Shown here: positions 45,127 through 54,762 of the stretch, piece by piece
How the letters are laid out: each line of letters opens with the position of its first letter
How positions within the stretch are numbered: the stretch's first letter is position 1
IMG/VR virus record: IMGVR_UViG_3300042922_000850
Span: 62,001-126,000 of that record
Source: a virus
Reading direction: 5' to 3' (one strand)
DNA length: 64,000 bases
Translations under genes and position numbers: made by a program
The notes under the pieces: generated by a model
The model's input: only the letters and a program-made list of their open reading frames with translations
Told to the model about the DNA's origin: nothing
Database searches by the model: none

Positions 45127-45436
45127 GCAAGAATATAATTTAGATCAATTTAATCTTTCAGCATTTGATGAAGTGGCCAGTGAAACAAACCATTCAATAG
45201 AAGATGGATTAGATCCAATTACACATGCACAACAGATGACTGTCTACTCTCTATTTGGGCAGCTGGGACTGGATAAAACTGATTTTAAAATTGAGAAAGT
45301 AAGCAAGATGACAAAAGCTCAGGCCATGGACTTAATAGATCAGTTGATTAAAATGCAGGAAGAAAAAGAAGAAAGAGATGCTGAGGATGACTTTGAAGAT
45401 TACTATGGAGAAATTGGAGAGGACTTAAAATTTTAA
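45116..45436 (+). CDS. acidic hypothetical protein
   Basis: 106 aa from ATG 45116, AGGTG upstream. The central stretch (THAQQMTVYSLFGQLGL ... MTKAQAMDLIDQLIKMQE) is like the short C-terminal helical module that follows SSB or recombination proteins in phages, with the pattern Q-x3-L-x2-LG ... S/T-x-A-S/M-x-LI-x-L. The end is strongly acidic. Tentative role near single-stranded DNA. Confidence 0.6.
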   Translation: MRDKQEYNLDQFNLSAFDEVASETNHSIEDGLDPITHAQQMTVYSLFGQLGLDKTDFKIEKVSKMTKAQAMDLIDQLIKMQEEKEERDAEDDFEDYYGEIGEDLKF

Positions 45437-45457
45437 ATGACGAGGGGGGTAAGACCA

Positions 45458-46366
45458 ATGGACATCGCTACATTGTCGACTGTGAAGGAAGGGTCAAAAA
45501 TTGATATCCGTGCCATGATCACAGATAAGAAGACATTATTAAAAACAAATAAAGAAAGTTATCTTTCTTTAGACATTCAGGATGCTACAGGTAAAATAAA
45601 CTTTCCTATATGGGATAATATCGCTACATTGGATAGCGCATTGGAAGTCGGGACACTTGTGGATATTGCCGATGCAATCCTCGGTTCATGGAATGGCGCT
45701 ATCCAGCTGAAAAATCCCAGGTTCCACGTTTTAACAGAAGAGGAGTTAGAGACGGTAGACATCAATCAATTTATCCCATCTTATAATATTCCTCCGGAAC
45801 TGATAGATTATATGGAGCAAACGATTACAAATATGGATGAACCGTATAAAACAATTGCAACCTGCGCCACAGGAGCGTTGGGCTATAATACTCAGCGATG
45901 GAAGGCATTTACTGAATGTGTTGCAGCGGAAAAGCATCACGGAAATAAGCGCGGCGGCTTATTTCTACATACTTACGGTGTTCTCATTAATTCGGAGAGC
46001 GTTATAAATGCATATGTAACAAAACCATTCTTTTGTGACGCAAAAGAAGTTATCAATCCGTCTCGCCTGCGTTTAAAAGCAATTCTCCACGATATCAAAA
46101 AAGTGGATGAATACGAGTACCAAACAAATATCCGAAGAAAACCGGGCAGACCTCTCGGACACATTTATGATGGGGTAAGTTATCTAAGCGAAATCAATAA
46201 AGAAGCTGGATACGTTTTGTCCAAAGAAGAAGAGAATGATATTGCATGGTCAATCTTAACACATCACGGTCAATATGGACCTGCTAATCCTGAGACTTTA
46301 GAGGAATGGATATTACACTTGTCAGATATGATAGATAGCAGGGTTGTAGGATCTGTGGAAAAATAA
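45458..46366 (+). CDS. YhaM-like OB-fold plus HD-domain exonuclease
   Basis: 302 aa from ATG 45458 (AGGGGGG 9 bases upstream). Residues 1-95 form an OB fold (EGSKIDIRAMITDKK ... YLSLDIQDATGKINFPIWDN). An HD domain follows: HHG (about 163-165), LHTYGV, ILHDIKKVDEY (about 210-220), LGHIYDGV, TH-HGQ (about 266-270) and LSDMIDSR (about 288-295). The OB+HD order is that of YhaM 3'-5' exoribonuclease, which also degrades DNA. Likely a nucleotide-scavenging or RNA-turnover enzyme. Confidence 0.85.
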   Translation: MDIATLSTVKEGSKIDIRAMITDKKTLLKTNKESYLSLDIQDATGKINFPIWDNIATLDSALEVGTLVDIADAILGSWNGAIQLKNPRFHVLTEEELETVDINQFIPSYNIPPELIDYMEQTITNMDEPYKTIATCATGALGYNTQRWKAFTECVAAEKHHGNKRGGLFLHTYGVLINSESVINAYVTKPFFCDAKEVINPSRLRLKAILHDIKKVDEYEYQTNIRRKPGRPLGHIYDGVSYLSEINKEAGYVLSKEEENDIAWSILTHHGQYGPANPETLEEWILHLSDMIDSRVVGSVEK

Positions 46367-46373
46367 TAATATC

Positions 46374-46417
46374 GTATAAGAAATAAAAGAGGATGAACAA
46401 TATCCTCTTTTATTTTA
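46374..46417 (+). promoter_or_regulatory. class I promoter motif plus 5' hairpin
   Basis: GTATAAGAAATAAAA (46374-46388); AAATAAAAGAGGAT pairs with ATCCTCTTTTATTT across a 7-nt loop. Precedes the Spo0A-C-like gene. Confidence 0.65.
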
Positions 46418-46441
46418 TTTAATTAAAAGGAGGATATAAAA

Positions 46442-46951
46442 ATGGAACGAGTTATTTTAAATAGGCTCAGGGAAGAATTAAAGAGCCTATCAGTAAAGGA
46501 AAGAGAAGAGTATGCACAGGAGTTGGGAATTATTTTGGCAGAAAGACCCGTCGCTCGGATTGAAACATTGGCAGCGGAAGAGGAAGTAAGTAAAGAAATA
46601 TCGATCTTTGAGATCAAAGAACTGTTGAGAAAGTTTGGTATGCCAACCAATATCAAGGGTTATACTTTCGTTGCAGATGCGATCAACCTCTGTCTTACTG
46701 ATCCATCTTCCAGTGCAGCGTGGGTGAAGTGTATTTATATAGACGTTGCCTTAAAGAATGACACCACGCCTTCTCGTGCAGAAAGAGCGATGCGTCATGC
46801 AATTGAAATGGTCTGTAATCGTGCTCGAAATGACGGACTATTATATGAAATATTTGAAGCGGAAATGGATTCCGAGGGCGGCAAAGTTTGCAATAGCCGT
46901 TTTGTCTCAGGTCTCGTAGAATATCTTAAAGAAAAGCACTCTATTCAATAA
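46442..46951 (+). CDS. Spo0A C-terminal-like DNA-binding protein
   Basis: 169 aa, AAAGGAGG upstream. Residues about 54-165 resemble the effector domain of the sporulation master regulator Spo0A: IKELLRKFGMPTNIKGYTFV then ADAINLC, IYIDVALKNDTTPSRAERAM then RHAIEMVCNRARNDGLL, and NSRFVSGLVEYLKEKH. The TTPSRAERAMRHAIE helix corresponds to the Spo0A recognition helix (TTASRVERAIRHAIE). No receiver domain is present; the first 50 residues are a charged helix. It would not need phosphorylation and could bind Spo0A-box-like sites on host or phage DNA. Confidence 0.85.
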   Translation: MERVILNRLREELKSLSVKEREEYAQELGIILAERPVARIETLAAEEEVSKEISIFEIKELLRKFGMPTNIKGYTFVADAINLCLTDPSSSAAWVKCIYIDVALKNDTTPSRAERAMRHAIEMVCNRARNDGLLYEIFEAEMDSEGGKVCNSRFVSGLVEYLKEKHSIQ

Positions 46952-46982
46952 AAAATAACTTTAAAATGTGGAGGTAATTTAT

Positions 46983-48098
46983 ATGAGTTTCGATGCAAGG
47001 GAAACCAACAAGAATAACGTCATAGCAAAATTATTAGGCGAAAATGGAACAAGTAGTAAACTACTACAATTCACTCAAGATAATCCGGGAGAAAGAATAG
47101 GCAATTTTAACAATTTAAGGGATATGGCGTATGATATTCATAAGAACAGCAAGGATTATACGGTAGCCTTAAAGGATATGGTAGCTTACTCAGAGATGCG
47201 CGATGATATTGAAAATCTGTATTTGGGTGTAGACTTACCGGAGAAATATTTTGATAGTAAGTTCCTGTTTAGCAACAACGGTTTATCTGGAATTTGCGGA
47301 CAATTAGATATTCCTGCTGCATACATAAGGAAATGTTTAGAAGAAAATGTTACAGAGCATGCAGCTCACACTCTTAATTATTGGATAAGCCGCGCAAAGA
47401 ACAGTGCAAAAGAGATGCTCCTTCGCACCACTTCGTCCCGTATTCATGGCGTACTATCAAGTAAATATTCTGTTTTTGATGATCATGAAGTATTTGATAT
47501 AACGGAAGGTATCCTTGGTCAGCGCAACAATTACGAGGTAAAAAACTATCACCTAGACCCTGAGTTCATGAAGCTTCGTATCGTATCTAGAGATAAAGTT
47601 AATATCAACGGCAGACCACTAAGCTTCGGTTTTGATATTAATAATTCTAGAGTGGGTAGAAGTTCGTTAGAATTGAGCGTAATTATCTTCGACCATATCT
47701 GTCGTAACGGAATGATCATGGGTGGCGGCGCAGGTTTATTTTATAATAAGAGACATGTCGGCATAAGCAGAGAGACTTTCGTTACAGAGTTTACCGACAT
47801 GCTAGACAATGCCCCTGACACAGTCGCTTTTATCCAAAAGGCTATAAATTCGGCAGGCAATGAAAAATTAAACAGTGAGACAATTCAGCGTTATCTGGAT
47901 AAGTTTAAGGCCGAGAATATGTCTAAGAATATCAGCGGCAGGGTAGAACAAATGTTTGCCGAAAAATACGATAACAATTTATTCGGATTTGTAGGTGCGG
48001 TAACAGAGGTTGCACAGGACTACAATTTAGAAGTCAGAGAACGAATGGAAAAATTCGCAGGCACATTAATATATCAGTCCGGTAGAAAAATCTCTTAA
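46983..48098 (+). CDS. DUF932 phage/plasmid-like protein
   Basis: 371 aa from ATG 46983, GGAGG upstream. LSGICGQLDIPAAYIRKCL (about 95-113), RTTSSRIHGVLSSKYSVFDD (about 145-164), and the later SLELSVIIFDHICRNGMIMG follow the DUF932 family, common in plasmids and phages near recombination genes. No enzymatic role is known. Confidence 0.8.
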   Translation: MSFDARETNKNNVIAKLLGENGTSSKLLQFTQDNPGERIGNFNNLRDMAYDIHKNSKDYTVALKDMVAYSEMRDDIENLYLGVDLPEKYFDSKFLFSNNGLSGICGQLDIPAAYIRKCLEENVTEHAAHTLNYWISRAKNSAKEMLLRTTSSRIHGVLSSKYSVFDDHEVFDITEGILGQRNNYEVKNYHLDPEFMKLRIVSRDKVNINGRPLSFGFDINNSRVGRSSLELSVIIFDHICRNGMIMGGGAGLFYNKRHVGISRETFVTEFTDMLDNAPDTVAFIQKAINSAGNEKLNSETIQRYLDKFKAENMSKNISGRVEQMFAEKYDNNLFGFVGAVTEVAQDYNLEVRERMEKFAGTLIYQSGRKIS

Positions 48099-48113
48099 AA
48101 CTAAATATTATTT

Positions 48114-48143
48114 CTTCTGACGGGTAATTTTACCCGTCAGAAG
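48114..48143 (+). terminator. intrinsic terminator
   Basis: CTTCTGACGGGTA / TACCCGTCAGAAG with loop ATTT, between DUF932 and the next operon. Confidence 0.75.
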
Positions 48144-48155
48144 TCGTCATAACCG

Positions 48156-48164
48156 TGCTATAAT
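48156..48164 (+). promoter_or_regulatory. class II extended -10 promoter
   Basis: CATAACCGTGCTATAATAAAA region: TGC followed by TATAAT at 48159-48164. Heads the SbcC-N / dnaE operon. Matches the site before the primase gene (62399). Confidence 0.65.
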
Positions 48165-48199
48165 AAAATCTCATTAAAAGTTAGGAAGGAGAAAGATTT

Positions 48200-48607
48200 A
48201 TGTCTAAATTGGTAAGCGCTAAATGCAAAAAATGCGGGAACTATCTTAATTTTGATATTGGAAATATGGATAAAGAAGAAGCTGAGAACTCGCTTAAAGC
48301 AATCCGCAGTTGGCAATGTTCTGCCGGCAATCATGTAGAATTGATGTCACCCTTTGATTTATACGAATTTGATTGGGATAATATCACAGAGAACGAACCC
48401 GTAACAGAAGAACAGTTTCAAGCAGATTTAAAAGAAAAGTTTAAGGAAGTATATTCTTCTGACGAATTTGGAGAAGCATATAGTATTGATAGCTTTGCTT
48501 TAGGGAAGTGCCTTTGCCACCCTCGCAATGGTGACGAGGATAGTATGATCATCTTTGACTTTATTCACGGACCAAGCGGAAAGAGATATTATATATCCAT
48601 GTTATAG
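48200..48607 (+). CDS. zinc-finger hypothetical protein
   Basis: 135 aa, AAGGAG upstream. CKKCGNYLNFD (about 8-18) with CSAGNH (about 40-45) can bind zinc; the C-terminal half includes GKCLCHP. First gene of the replication operon. Function unknown. Confidence 0.65.
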   Translation: MSKLVSAKCKKCGNYLNFDIGNMDKEEAENSLKAIRSWQCSAGNHVELMSPFDLYEFDWDNITENEPVTEEQFQADLKEKFKEVYSSDEFGEAYSIDSFALGKCLCHPRNGDEDSMIIFDFIHGPSGKRYYISML

Positions 48608-48623
48608 AAAGGAAACCTCAATT

Positions 48624-49931
48624 ATGAGAAAAATTAAACTGGTAATTCTGCATAATTTTAAGTCTCATGCTCACAGCGAAATTCCATTCGATGATTTTAC
48701 TGCGATAATCGGCCCATCGAATAGTGGCAAGTCAACAGTTTTTAAGGCTATTCGTCTGTGCTTATATAATGAACCATCAGGAGATCGATTCATTACGCAT
48801 GGCGAAAAATTATGTTATGTAGAGGTAAGATTTGATGATAACTCCGGGATACGAAGAACTCGTGGTAAGGATGACCAGGAGATAAACCTCTATGAAATCA
48901 TTCATACAGATGGTAAAGTTGATCCCTATACAAATTTCGGGGCAGGTCCGGTTGCTCCCATTATCGCATTTCATGGTATGCCAAAAGTAAATTTATTTGG
49001 CGAAGAGGAATGTTTGAATATGGCAGACCAATTTTCTGCACCCTTTTTGCTAACCTCGACTTCTGAAAAACGGGCAAAAATGATTGGTAAAATAGCTAAG
49101 ACTGACGTCGCTGACCTTGCTCTCTCAAATCTTAATTCTGAGGTAAGAAATAGAACTGCCTTAAAGAAGAAATATACCAAGGAACTCAAAGAAAAACATG
49201 AATCACTCAAGGAACTAAAGGATTTGCCTTATGCTGAAAGCTTGATAGATTCGCTAGACCTAAAACTTGATAAGGCGAAGAATATCGACAATAGACTAAG
49301 GCGAATTATGGTTATACAAAAAGAATTAGAAGCGCTGACGAAGAAAAAAGACAGTCTCTTTGATTTCATTCAAAAAGAAGCTGACATAAATAATCTGATC
49401 AATCAATTAGATGGGATATTGGCCTTAGACCACAGAATGACAAAGATAATAACCATCCAGAGGAATTTGATAAAGGCTATCGGAGAAAAAGATGCTACGC
49501 AAAGATTAATCGATACCGTAGATATGGATCAGCTTGGCGCTATTTGTATAGATATGGATAAGCTTCTTTCCGTTACTGCAGATGTATTCCATATTCAAAA
49601 GATACAAGAAAAATTAGAGTCAGAGATAAAACGGAAGGGTATCGCAGAAAAAACAATTAAAGATGTTCCAGATGTTGATCTTATTGTCAGTGAATTGGAA
49701 AATTGCCGCTCAACCCTGCTAAGCTTAAACAATATTCTTTCGATTAAGTCAAAACTTGATACAGAAAAGTTAAGGGTACCGAGAGGAAGAGAGGTTATAG
49801 CAAACCTTGAAAAACAATATACTGGTAAATTCGAAATATATAAGCAAGCTCTGATTGATAATAAACAGTGTCCTGTCTGTCAATCAGAAATAACAGAGGA
49901 GAAAGTGGCCGCAATCACAGACTTGATGTAA
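48624..49931 (+). CDS. sbcC: SbcC/Rad50-like ATPase, N-terminal half ending at zinc hook
   Basis: 435 aa from ATG 48624, AAAGGAAA upstream. The N-terminus KLVILHNFKSHAHSEIPF and Walker A GPSNSGKST (about 31-39) are those of SMC/Rad50 ATPases, followed by a charged coiled coil (about 170-400) and the zinc hook CPVC at about 415-418. The protein stops 18 residues after the hook, so Walker B, signature and H-loop are missing; they occur in the separate gene at 54686. Expected to act with the SbcD-like nuclease. See that entry. Confidence 0.85.
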   Translation: MRKIKLVILHNFKSHAHSEIPFDDFTAIIGPSNSGKSTVFKAIRLCLYNEPSGDRFITHGEKLCYVEVRFDDNSGIRRTRGKDDQEINLYEIIHTDGKVDPYTNFGAGPVAPIIAFHGMPKVNLFGEEECLNMADQFSAPFLLTSTSEKRAKMIGKIAKTDVADLALSNLNSEVRNRTALKKKYTKELKEKHESLKELKDLPYAESLIDSLDLKLDKAKNIDNRLRRIMVIQKELEALTKKKDSLFDFIQKEADINNLINQLDGILALDHRMTKIITIQRNLIKAIGEKDATQRLIDTVDMDQLGAICIDMDKLLSVTADVFHIQKIQEKLESEIKRKGIAEKTIKDVPDVDLIVSELENCRSTLLSLNNILSIKSKLDTEKLRVPRGREVIANLEKQYTGKFEIYKQALIDNKQCPVCQSEITEEKVAAITDLM

Positions 49932-49943
49932 GGAGGTGGCATA

Positions 49944-52900
49944 ATGCAAGAAGAAAAAGATCGCGATAAGTTTACTCATTTGCACGTACATACCCAAGGT
50001 TCGTTAGCAGATTCTATGTTAAAAGAAATTGAACTTGCAAAAGCAATTAAAGCAAAAGGGATGCACGCAGTTGCGATTACAGATCACGGTAATATGTTCA
50101 ATGTAATAAAGTTCTATAAAGCTTGTAAGCGTGAGGGTATTAAGCCAATAATCGGTATGGAAGCTTATGTCGCCCCGAGATCTAATTTATTAAAACAACA
50201 TAAAATAGATGATGCAAATTACCATTTGGTTCTACTCGCAGAAAACAATGATGGTTATCAGAATTTAATGAGTATTGCTTCAGATTCATCAATTAACGGT
50301 ATGTACTATAGGCCTAGAACAGACAAGTCGAAACTAAGAGAATGGAGCAAAGGCATAATCGCTTTATCTGCTTGTTTAGGTGGAGAGGTTCAGCAATATA
50401 TTCTCGAAAAAGATTACAATACGGCAAAGAAAGTTGCTTTAGAATATCAAGATATTTTTGGAGTTGGTAATTTCTTTTTAGAATTGCAAGACCATGGCCT
50501 GCCTGAACAAAAGATGGTAAATGAAGCTTTGCTTAAAATGAGCAAGGAGACGAATATACCTCTGGTTTGCACAAATGACTGCCATTATCTAACCAATGGC
50601 GATTATGAGCCACACGACGTTCTCATGGCTATCCAAGCAAAGACCACAGTAGATAGCGAAAAACGAAAAAAGTATGGATCGGATCAATTCTATGTAAAAA
50701 CGCAAGAAGAAATGGAACAACTATTCAGTTATATCCCAGAGGCGCTTGAAAATACAGTAAAGATTGCAGAGCGATGTAATGTGGTAATTGATTTTCACTC
50801 TAATAAATTACCGCCATTCCGGTTACCGGCTAACTTTACTGGGACTAATTTCGAATATCTTATGATGCTTACGTATAAAGGTTTGAAGAAATTTTATGGT
50901 GAAATAACGCCAGAGATTAAAGAAAAAGCTGAATACGAAGCAAATGTTGTAAATGGTATGGGTTATGTAAATTACTTCTTAATTGTGTGGGACTTTTTCC
51001 GGTTCTGCATTGAGGGAACTGATGAACCAGGCCAACCAAGTCCTCCAGGATGGATACCAATTTTAACAGGTCCAGGCAGAGGAAGCGGAGCAGGAAGTAT
51101 TCTGTTATATGCCTTAGAAATTACTAAAATAGATCCAATAAGATATGACCTTTTGTTCGAGAGATTTTTAGACCCATCTCGTGTTTCCATGCCAGATGTG
51201 GATAGCGATTTCGAATATGAGAGAAGACAGGAGGTTATTGATTATGTAATTCGAAAATACGGAAGACAATCTGTGTGCCAGATTATAACGTACGGCACAT
51301 TAGCAGCAAGGGCCGCTATTCGAGCAGTTGGTAAAGCGCTTGATTTGCCGTATAGTATTTATGATGAAACGGCAAAAATGATACCGATTGAACCGGGGAT
51401 TACAATTAAAGATGCTCTGGAACAAAATCCAGATTTATTTCGTAAGTACGATAATGATGAAATCATACATCGTCTGCTTAATATTTCTATGAGACTAGAA
51501 GGACTACCGACTTATACAAGTACTCATGCTGCAGGTGTGTTAATCACGGATGATCGTGGAGTTACCGCACACGTTCCGGTTTGGGCAAATGAGGGCGCGA
51601 TTGTATCTCAATATGATATGAATATACTTGAAGAGTTAGGGCTTCTGAAAATGGACTTCCTTGGGCTTCGTACACTAGGAGTAATTCGAGAAGCTATGGA
51701 CATGATTAAGAAAAACCATGGGGTTACAGTTGACCTTGATCAGGTTTATCAATGTCTGGATATGGCTCCGCTACGATTACTTGAAGAAGGGAAGACAGAT
51801 GGTATTTTCCAGTTAGAAGGTGGCGGTCTAACTGAGTTTGTAAGAGAGTTAAAGCCAAAGAGCATGGAAGAGTGGATTGCTGTAATTTCTCTCTATCGCC
51901 CAGGACCAATGGATTCAATTCCACAATATATGGCCAATCGAAGAAACCCGGACCTTATCCAATATCCGTTCGAGGTATTACGAGAAGTGCTTGGGGAAAC
52001 CTTTGGAGTCCTCTGCTATCAAGAGCAATGTATGAAATCTGTTATTATTGTATCAGGATATGATAAATCCGACTCTGATGGCTTTCGTAAGGTTATTTCG
52101 AAGAAGAAGAAAGACCTAATCCCATTACATCGAAAATGGTTTATCGACGGAAGAAACCAAGTGGATTTGGACGAATACGGAAAGCAAAAGGACTATGGGC
52201 ACGTTATACCAGGAGGCATTACAAAAGGGCAAGCAAGAGAAGCTTTAGAGAGGTTCTTCGATAAGATGGAGGACTTTGGTAAATATGCTTTTAACAAATC
52301 CCATGCCGCAGCGTATGCCGTTGTTGGATATGTAACTGCGTGGCTGAAGTTCTATTATCCAGTAGAATTTATGGCGGCATTAATGAATTCTTTAGCAGGA
52401 GCTACAAAGCAAACAAAAACCGCTCGTTATATTAACCACTGCAGAAACAGTCTTGGTATTGATATTGTTGCACCAGATATTAACACGAGTGAGGAAAGAT
52501 TTGTTGCCACAGAAGATGGAAAAATCATCTTTACATTAAACGCAAAAAATGTATCAGCGACTAGCTTGCAAATCATTAAAGCGCAAAGAGCCACATCTAA
52601 ATTTAGAGACTTTGATGACTTTATACGCAGAACTCTCGACGGAGTGGGAAAACAAGATATTACTGCGTTCGCTTCTATAGGAGCATTTGATAGCCTTGGT
52701 AGCATAAGTTCACAAATCACTGCAGGAGCCGCCGATATTGCTGACAAGATGTCCAAAACCAAACAAGCAAGAGCCAGAGCAAGAAATTCGGGGAGAGCAT
52801 TTGAAATTGAAAAATGGTTAACCCTCGATGTAGCTATACCTTATGGTATAAAAGAGTTTCCGAACAGAGTTCGTTGGGCTTTGGAAAAAGAATATCTGGG

Positions 52901-53501
52901 ATTATATCTAACAGGCCACCCAATCTATGACTATCTTTATTACTCAGAACAATACTCTAATTTTAAGCTATCCGAGTTAGATTACGAGATCGATGAAGAA
53001 ACCGGATTGGTAATTATGAGTACACCAATCCACGGAAGAAAAACAGTAAGGTTTGTTGGAATGTTTAGCAGCATAAAGAAAACCATTACAAGAAAGAATA
53101 AAGAAAAGATGGCTATCGCAGAAGTTGAAGACTTAACCGGTACCGCAAAGATGATGATATGGCCAAATAATTATCTGGCTGTGGAAGACTTATTATCTAC
53201 GGATAAGGTCTACGACTTTACAGGATATATTAAAACAGATCCAGAGGAACCACCGGTCATTGTCCTAACTTCTCTCGAACCACTTGAAATACCAAAAATC
53301 AAGAAGCTCGTTATTCGAGAAAACGACAGGTTTAAACTCAAATCCGTTGTTGATTCCATTCGTTACAACAGACTTTTTAGAGGAGATACTCCGGTATATG
53401 TGGAGTGTGGTAATATCAGGTTGCTGCTTGATAATAAATGCTGGGTAAACTTGGACACAATAGACTTGAGTGAGTGCGAATATCAAATTATTGACAAATA
53501 A
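49944..53501 (+). CDS. dnaE: DNA polymerase III alpha subunit (DnaE type)
   Basis: 1185 aa, AAGGAGGTG upstream. Full-length C-family replicase: PHP domain with THLHVHTQGSLAD (about 10-22), ITDHGN and CTNDCHYL; palm motifs PGRGSGAGSILLYAL (about 374-388) and PDVDSDFEYERR (about 415-426) with catalytic aspartates, and LLKMDFLGLRTL (about 569-580); RPGPMDSIPQY; a finger/beta-binding region; and a C-terminal OB fold (AIAEVEDLTGTAKMMIWP). The 3'-5' exonuclease domain of PolC is absent, as is usual for DnaE. It lies between the two SbcC halves. A phage-encoded replicase of this type fits a large genome with substantially autonomous replication. Confidence 0.97.
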   Translation: MQEEKDRDKFTHLHVHTQGSLADSMLKEIELAKAIKAKGMHAVAITDHGNMFNVIKFYKACKREGIKPIIGMEAYVAPRSNLLKQHKIDDANYHLVLLAENNDGYQNLMSIASDSSINGMYYRPRTDKSKLREWSKGIIALSACLGGEVQQYILEKDYNTAKKVALEYQDIFGVGNFFLELQDHGLPEQKMVNEALLKMSKETNIPLVCTNDCHYLTNGDYEPHDVLMAIQAKTTVDSEKRKKYGSDQFYVKTQEEMEQLFSYIPEALENTVKIAERCNVVIDFHSNKLPPFRLPANFTGTNFEYLMMLTYKGLKKFYGEITPEIKEKAEYEANVVNGMGYVNYFLIVWDFFRFCIEGTDEPGQPSPPGWIPILTGPGRGSGAGSILLYALEITKIDPIRYDLLFERFLDPSRVSMPDVDSDFEYERRQEVIDYVIRKYGRQSVCQIITYGTLAARAAIRAVGKALDLPYSIYDETAKMIPIEPGITIKDALEQNPDLFRKYDNDEIIHRLLNISMRLEGLPTYTSTHAAGVLITDDRGVTAHVPVWANEGAIVSQYDMNILEELGLLKMDFLGLRTLGVIREAMDMIKKNHGVTVDLDQVYQCLDMAPLRLLEEGKTDGIFQLEGGGLTEFVRELKPKSMEEWIAVISLYRPGPMDSIPQYMANRRNPDLIQYPFEVLREVLGETFGVLCYQEQCMKSVIIVSGYDKSDSDGFRKVISKKKKDLIPLHRKWFIDGRNQVDLDEYGKQKDYGHVIPGGITKGQAREALERFFDKMEDFGKYAFNKSHAAAYAVVGYVTAWLKFYYPVEFMAALMNSLAGATKQTKTARYINHCRNSLGIDIVAPDINTSEERFVATEDGKIIFTLNAKNVSATSLQIIKAQRATSKFRDFDDFIRRTLDGVGKQDITAFASIGAFDSLGSISSQITAGAADIADKMSKTKQARARARNSGRAFEIEKWLTLDVAIPYGIKEFPNRVRWALEKEYLGLYLTGHPIYDYLYYSEQYSNFKLSELDYEIDEETGLVIMSTPIHGRKTVRFVGMFSSIKKTITRKNKEKMAIAEVEDLTGTAKMMIWPNNYLAVEDLLSTDKVYDFTGYIKTDPEEPPVIVLTSLEPLEIPKIKKLVIRENDRFKLKSVVDSIRYNRLFRGDTPVYVECGNIRLLLDNKCWVNLDTIDLSECEYQIIDK

Positions 53502-53515
53502 AGGAGGCTATTTAT

Positions 53516-53770
53516 ATGGCGACAATTACAGAAAATGATATCTTAAAAGTAAAAAACGAGGCTCTTGCAATCAGAGACCAGGTGATTTCTGCAAAATCAA
53601 CACTTGAAAACGTAACAACTAATATTAAAAATTATGAGGAAGAATTGAGACAATTAGATGTTGACCCAGATAAGATAGATGAAAAAATTGCCGAGATGTC
53701 AGCACAGCGAGATGAGATTTACACATCTTCCTTACAAACCATAAATGATTGGAAATCAAAAATGGTTTAG
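53516..53770 (+). CDS. short coiled-coil protein
   Basis: 84 aa, AAGGAGG upstream. Nearly all charged heptad helix (ALAIRDQVISAKSTLENVTT ... EELRQLDVDPDKIDEKIAEM). Located between the SbcC halves, so it may be a piece of, or partner for, the split coiled coil; this is inference. Confidence 0.65.
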   Translation: MATITENDILKVKNEALAIRDQVISAKSTLENVTTNIKNYEEELRQLDVDPDKIDEKIAEMSAQRDEIYTSSLQTINDWKSKMV

Positions 53771-53781
53771 GGGGAAGATGA

Positions 53782-54762
53782 TTGCTCGGTAAACCGTGGA
53801 CAGATGCAGATAAAGACTTCTTAATTAAGTCATACGCTGAAGAAAGTATCGAATACATATCTGATTATCTAGGCAGAAGTAAAAATGCTGTTATGGCCAA
53901 AGCCAGAGAACTTGACTTGAAAAAGATAGTCAAAAAGAATACTTGGACAGAACAAGAGATTTCTTATTTGGTAAAGATGTACCCTAAACAAAGTGCCAAA
54001 TACATCGCTAAGAAATTAGGGCGTGGGGTCGATGCGGTCTTCCGTATGGCACACAAAATGAATTTAACAAAGAAAAGGGGCAGAAAAGCAAAACCCAGAT
54101 GGACACAAGACGAAATATTCTACCTCACAAATTTATATGCAACAAAAGATATTAAAAAGATTGCGGAAAGATTAGGAAGAACGGAATCGGCTGTAATTCA
54201 TAAGGCTTCACAACTTCATTTATTCAGGGAGAAGAATTACAATCGAAACGGTGTTCCTTGGGCAGACTCGGAGTTCGATTATCTGAGAAAACACTATGCA
54301 ACAAAGAATACCGTAACGCTATCCATTGAGATGGATCGCCCAATAAGCACTATTCAGGAGTATGCAGCTAGGATGGGTATACACAAGAAAAGAGCCGCCG
54401 CACCTAAGCCACTTCGAAAAATAAGTCATGGCGGTATAGGGAAGTGGACGGATTGGGAATCGCAATATCTTAGAGAGACGTATGATATATTCCATTGGAA
54501 ACACATGCGTTATGATGCATTGTGTCGTTCTCCCAAGTCAATCAACAAAAGATTAAAAACCATGGGACTATACGAACTACGTGTACGAAGAGTTCGTAGT
54601 TATACGGTAGTTTTTTATTACCGAACAGAAGAAGAACTGAGACAAAAATGGGAATATGTGAATTTTTGGAAAGAGGTGACAAACGATGCTTACCCAGGAT
54701 CAAGAAAAGATGGCTACAGATTTCGAGGCAGCATTGCAGCAGTTGAAAGAGGCTGTAAGTAA
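53782..54762 (+). CDS. protein with five Myb/SANT-like helix-turn-helix repeats
   Basis: 326 aa with a TTG start after GGGGGAAG. Five consecutive repeats of 45-55 aa, each with a starting Trp and a third-helix basic patch: KPWTDADKDFLIKSY (about 4), NTWTEQEISYLVKMY (about 53), PRWTQDEIFYLTNLY (about 107), VPWADSEFDYLRKHY (about 161) and GKWTDWESQYLRETY (about 219). They are followed by GRS-KNAVMAKARELDL-type recognition helices. Multi-Myb arrays bind long DNA sites, suggesting an origin- or promoter-binding role. The 3' end overlaps the next gene by 77 bases. Confidence 0.8.
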   Translation: MLGKPWTDADKDFLIKSYAEESIEYISDYLGRSKNAVMAKARELDLKKIVKKNTWTEQEISYLVKMYPKQSAKYIAKKLGRGVDAVFRMAHKMNLTKKRGRKAKPRWTQDEIFYLTNLYATKDIKKIAERLGRTESAVIHKASQLHLFREKNYNRNGVPWADSEFDYLRKHYATKNTVTLSIEMDRPISTIQEYAARMGIHKKRAAAPKPLRKISHGGIGKWTDWESQYLRETYDIFHWKHMRYDALCRSPKSINKRLKTMGLYELRVRRVRSYTVVFYYRTEEELRQKWEYVNFWKEVTNDAYPGSRKDGYRFRGSIAAVERGCK

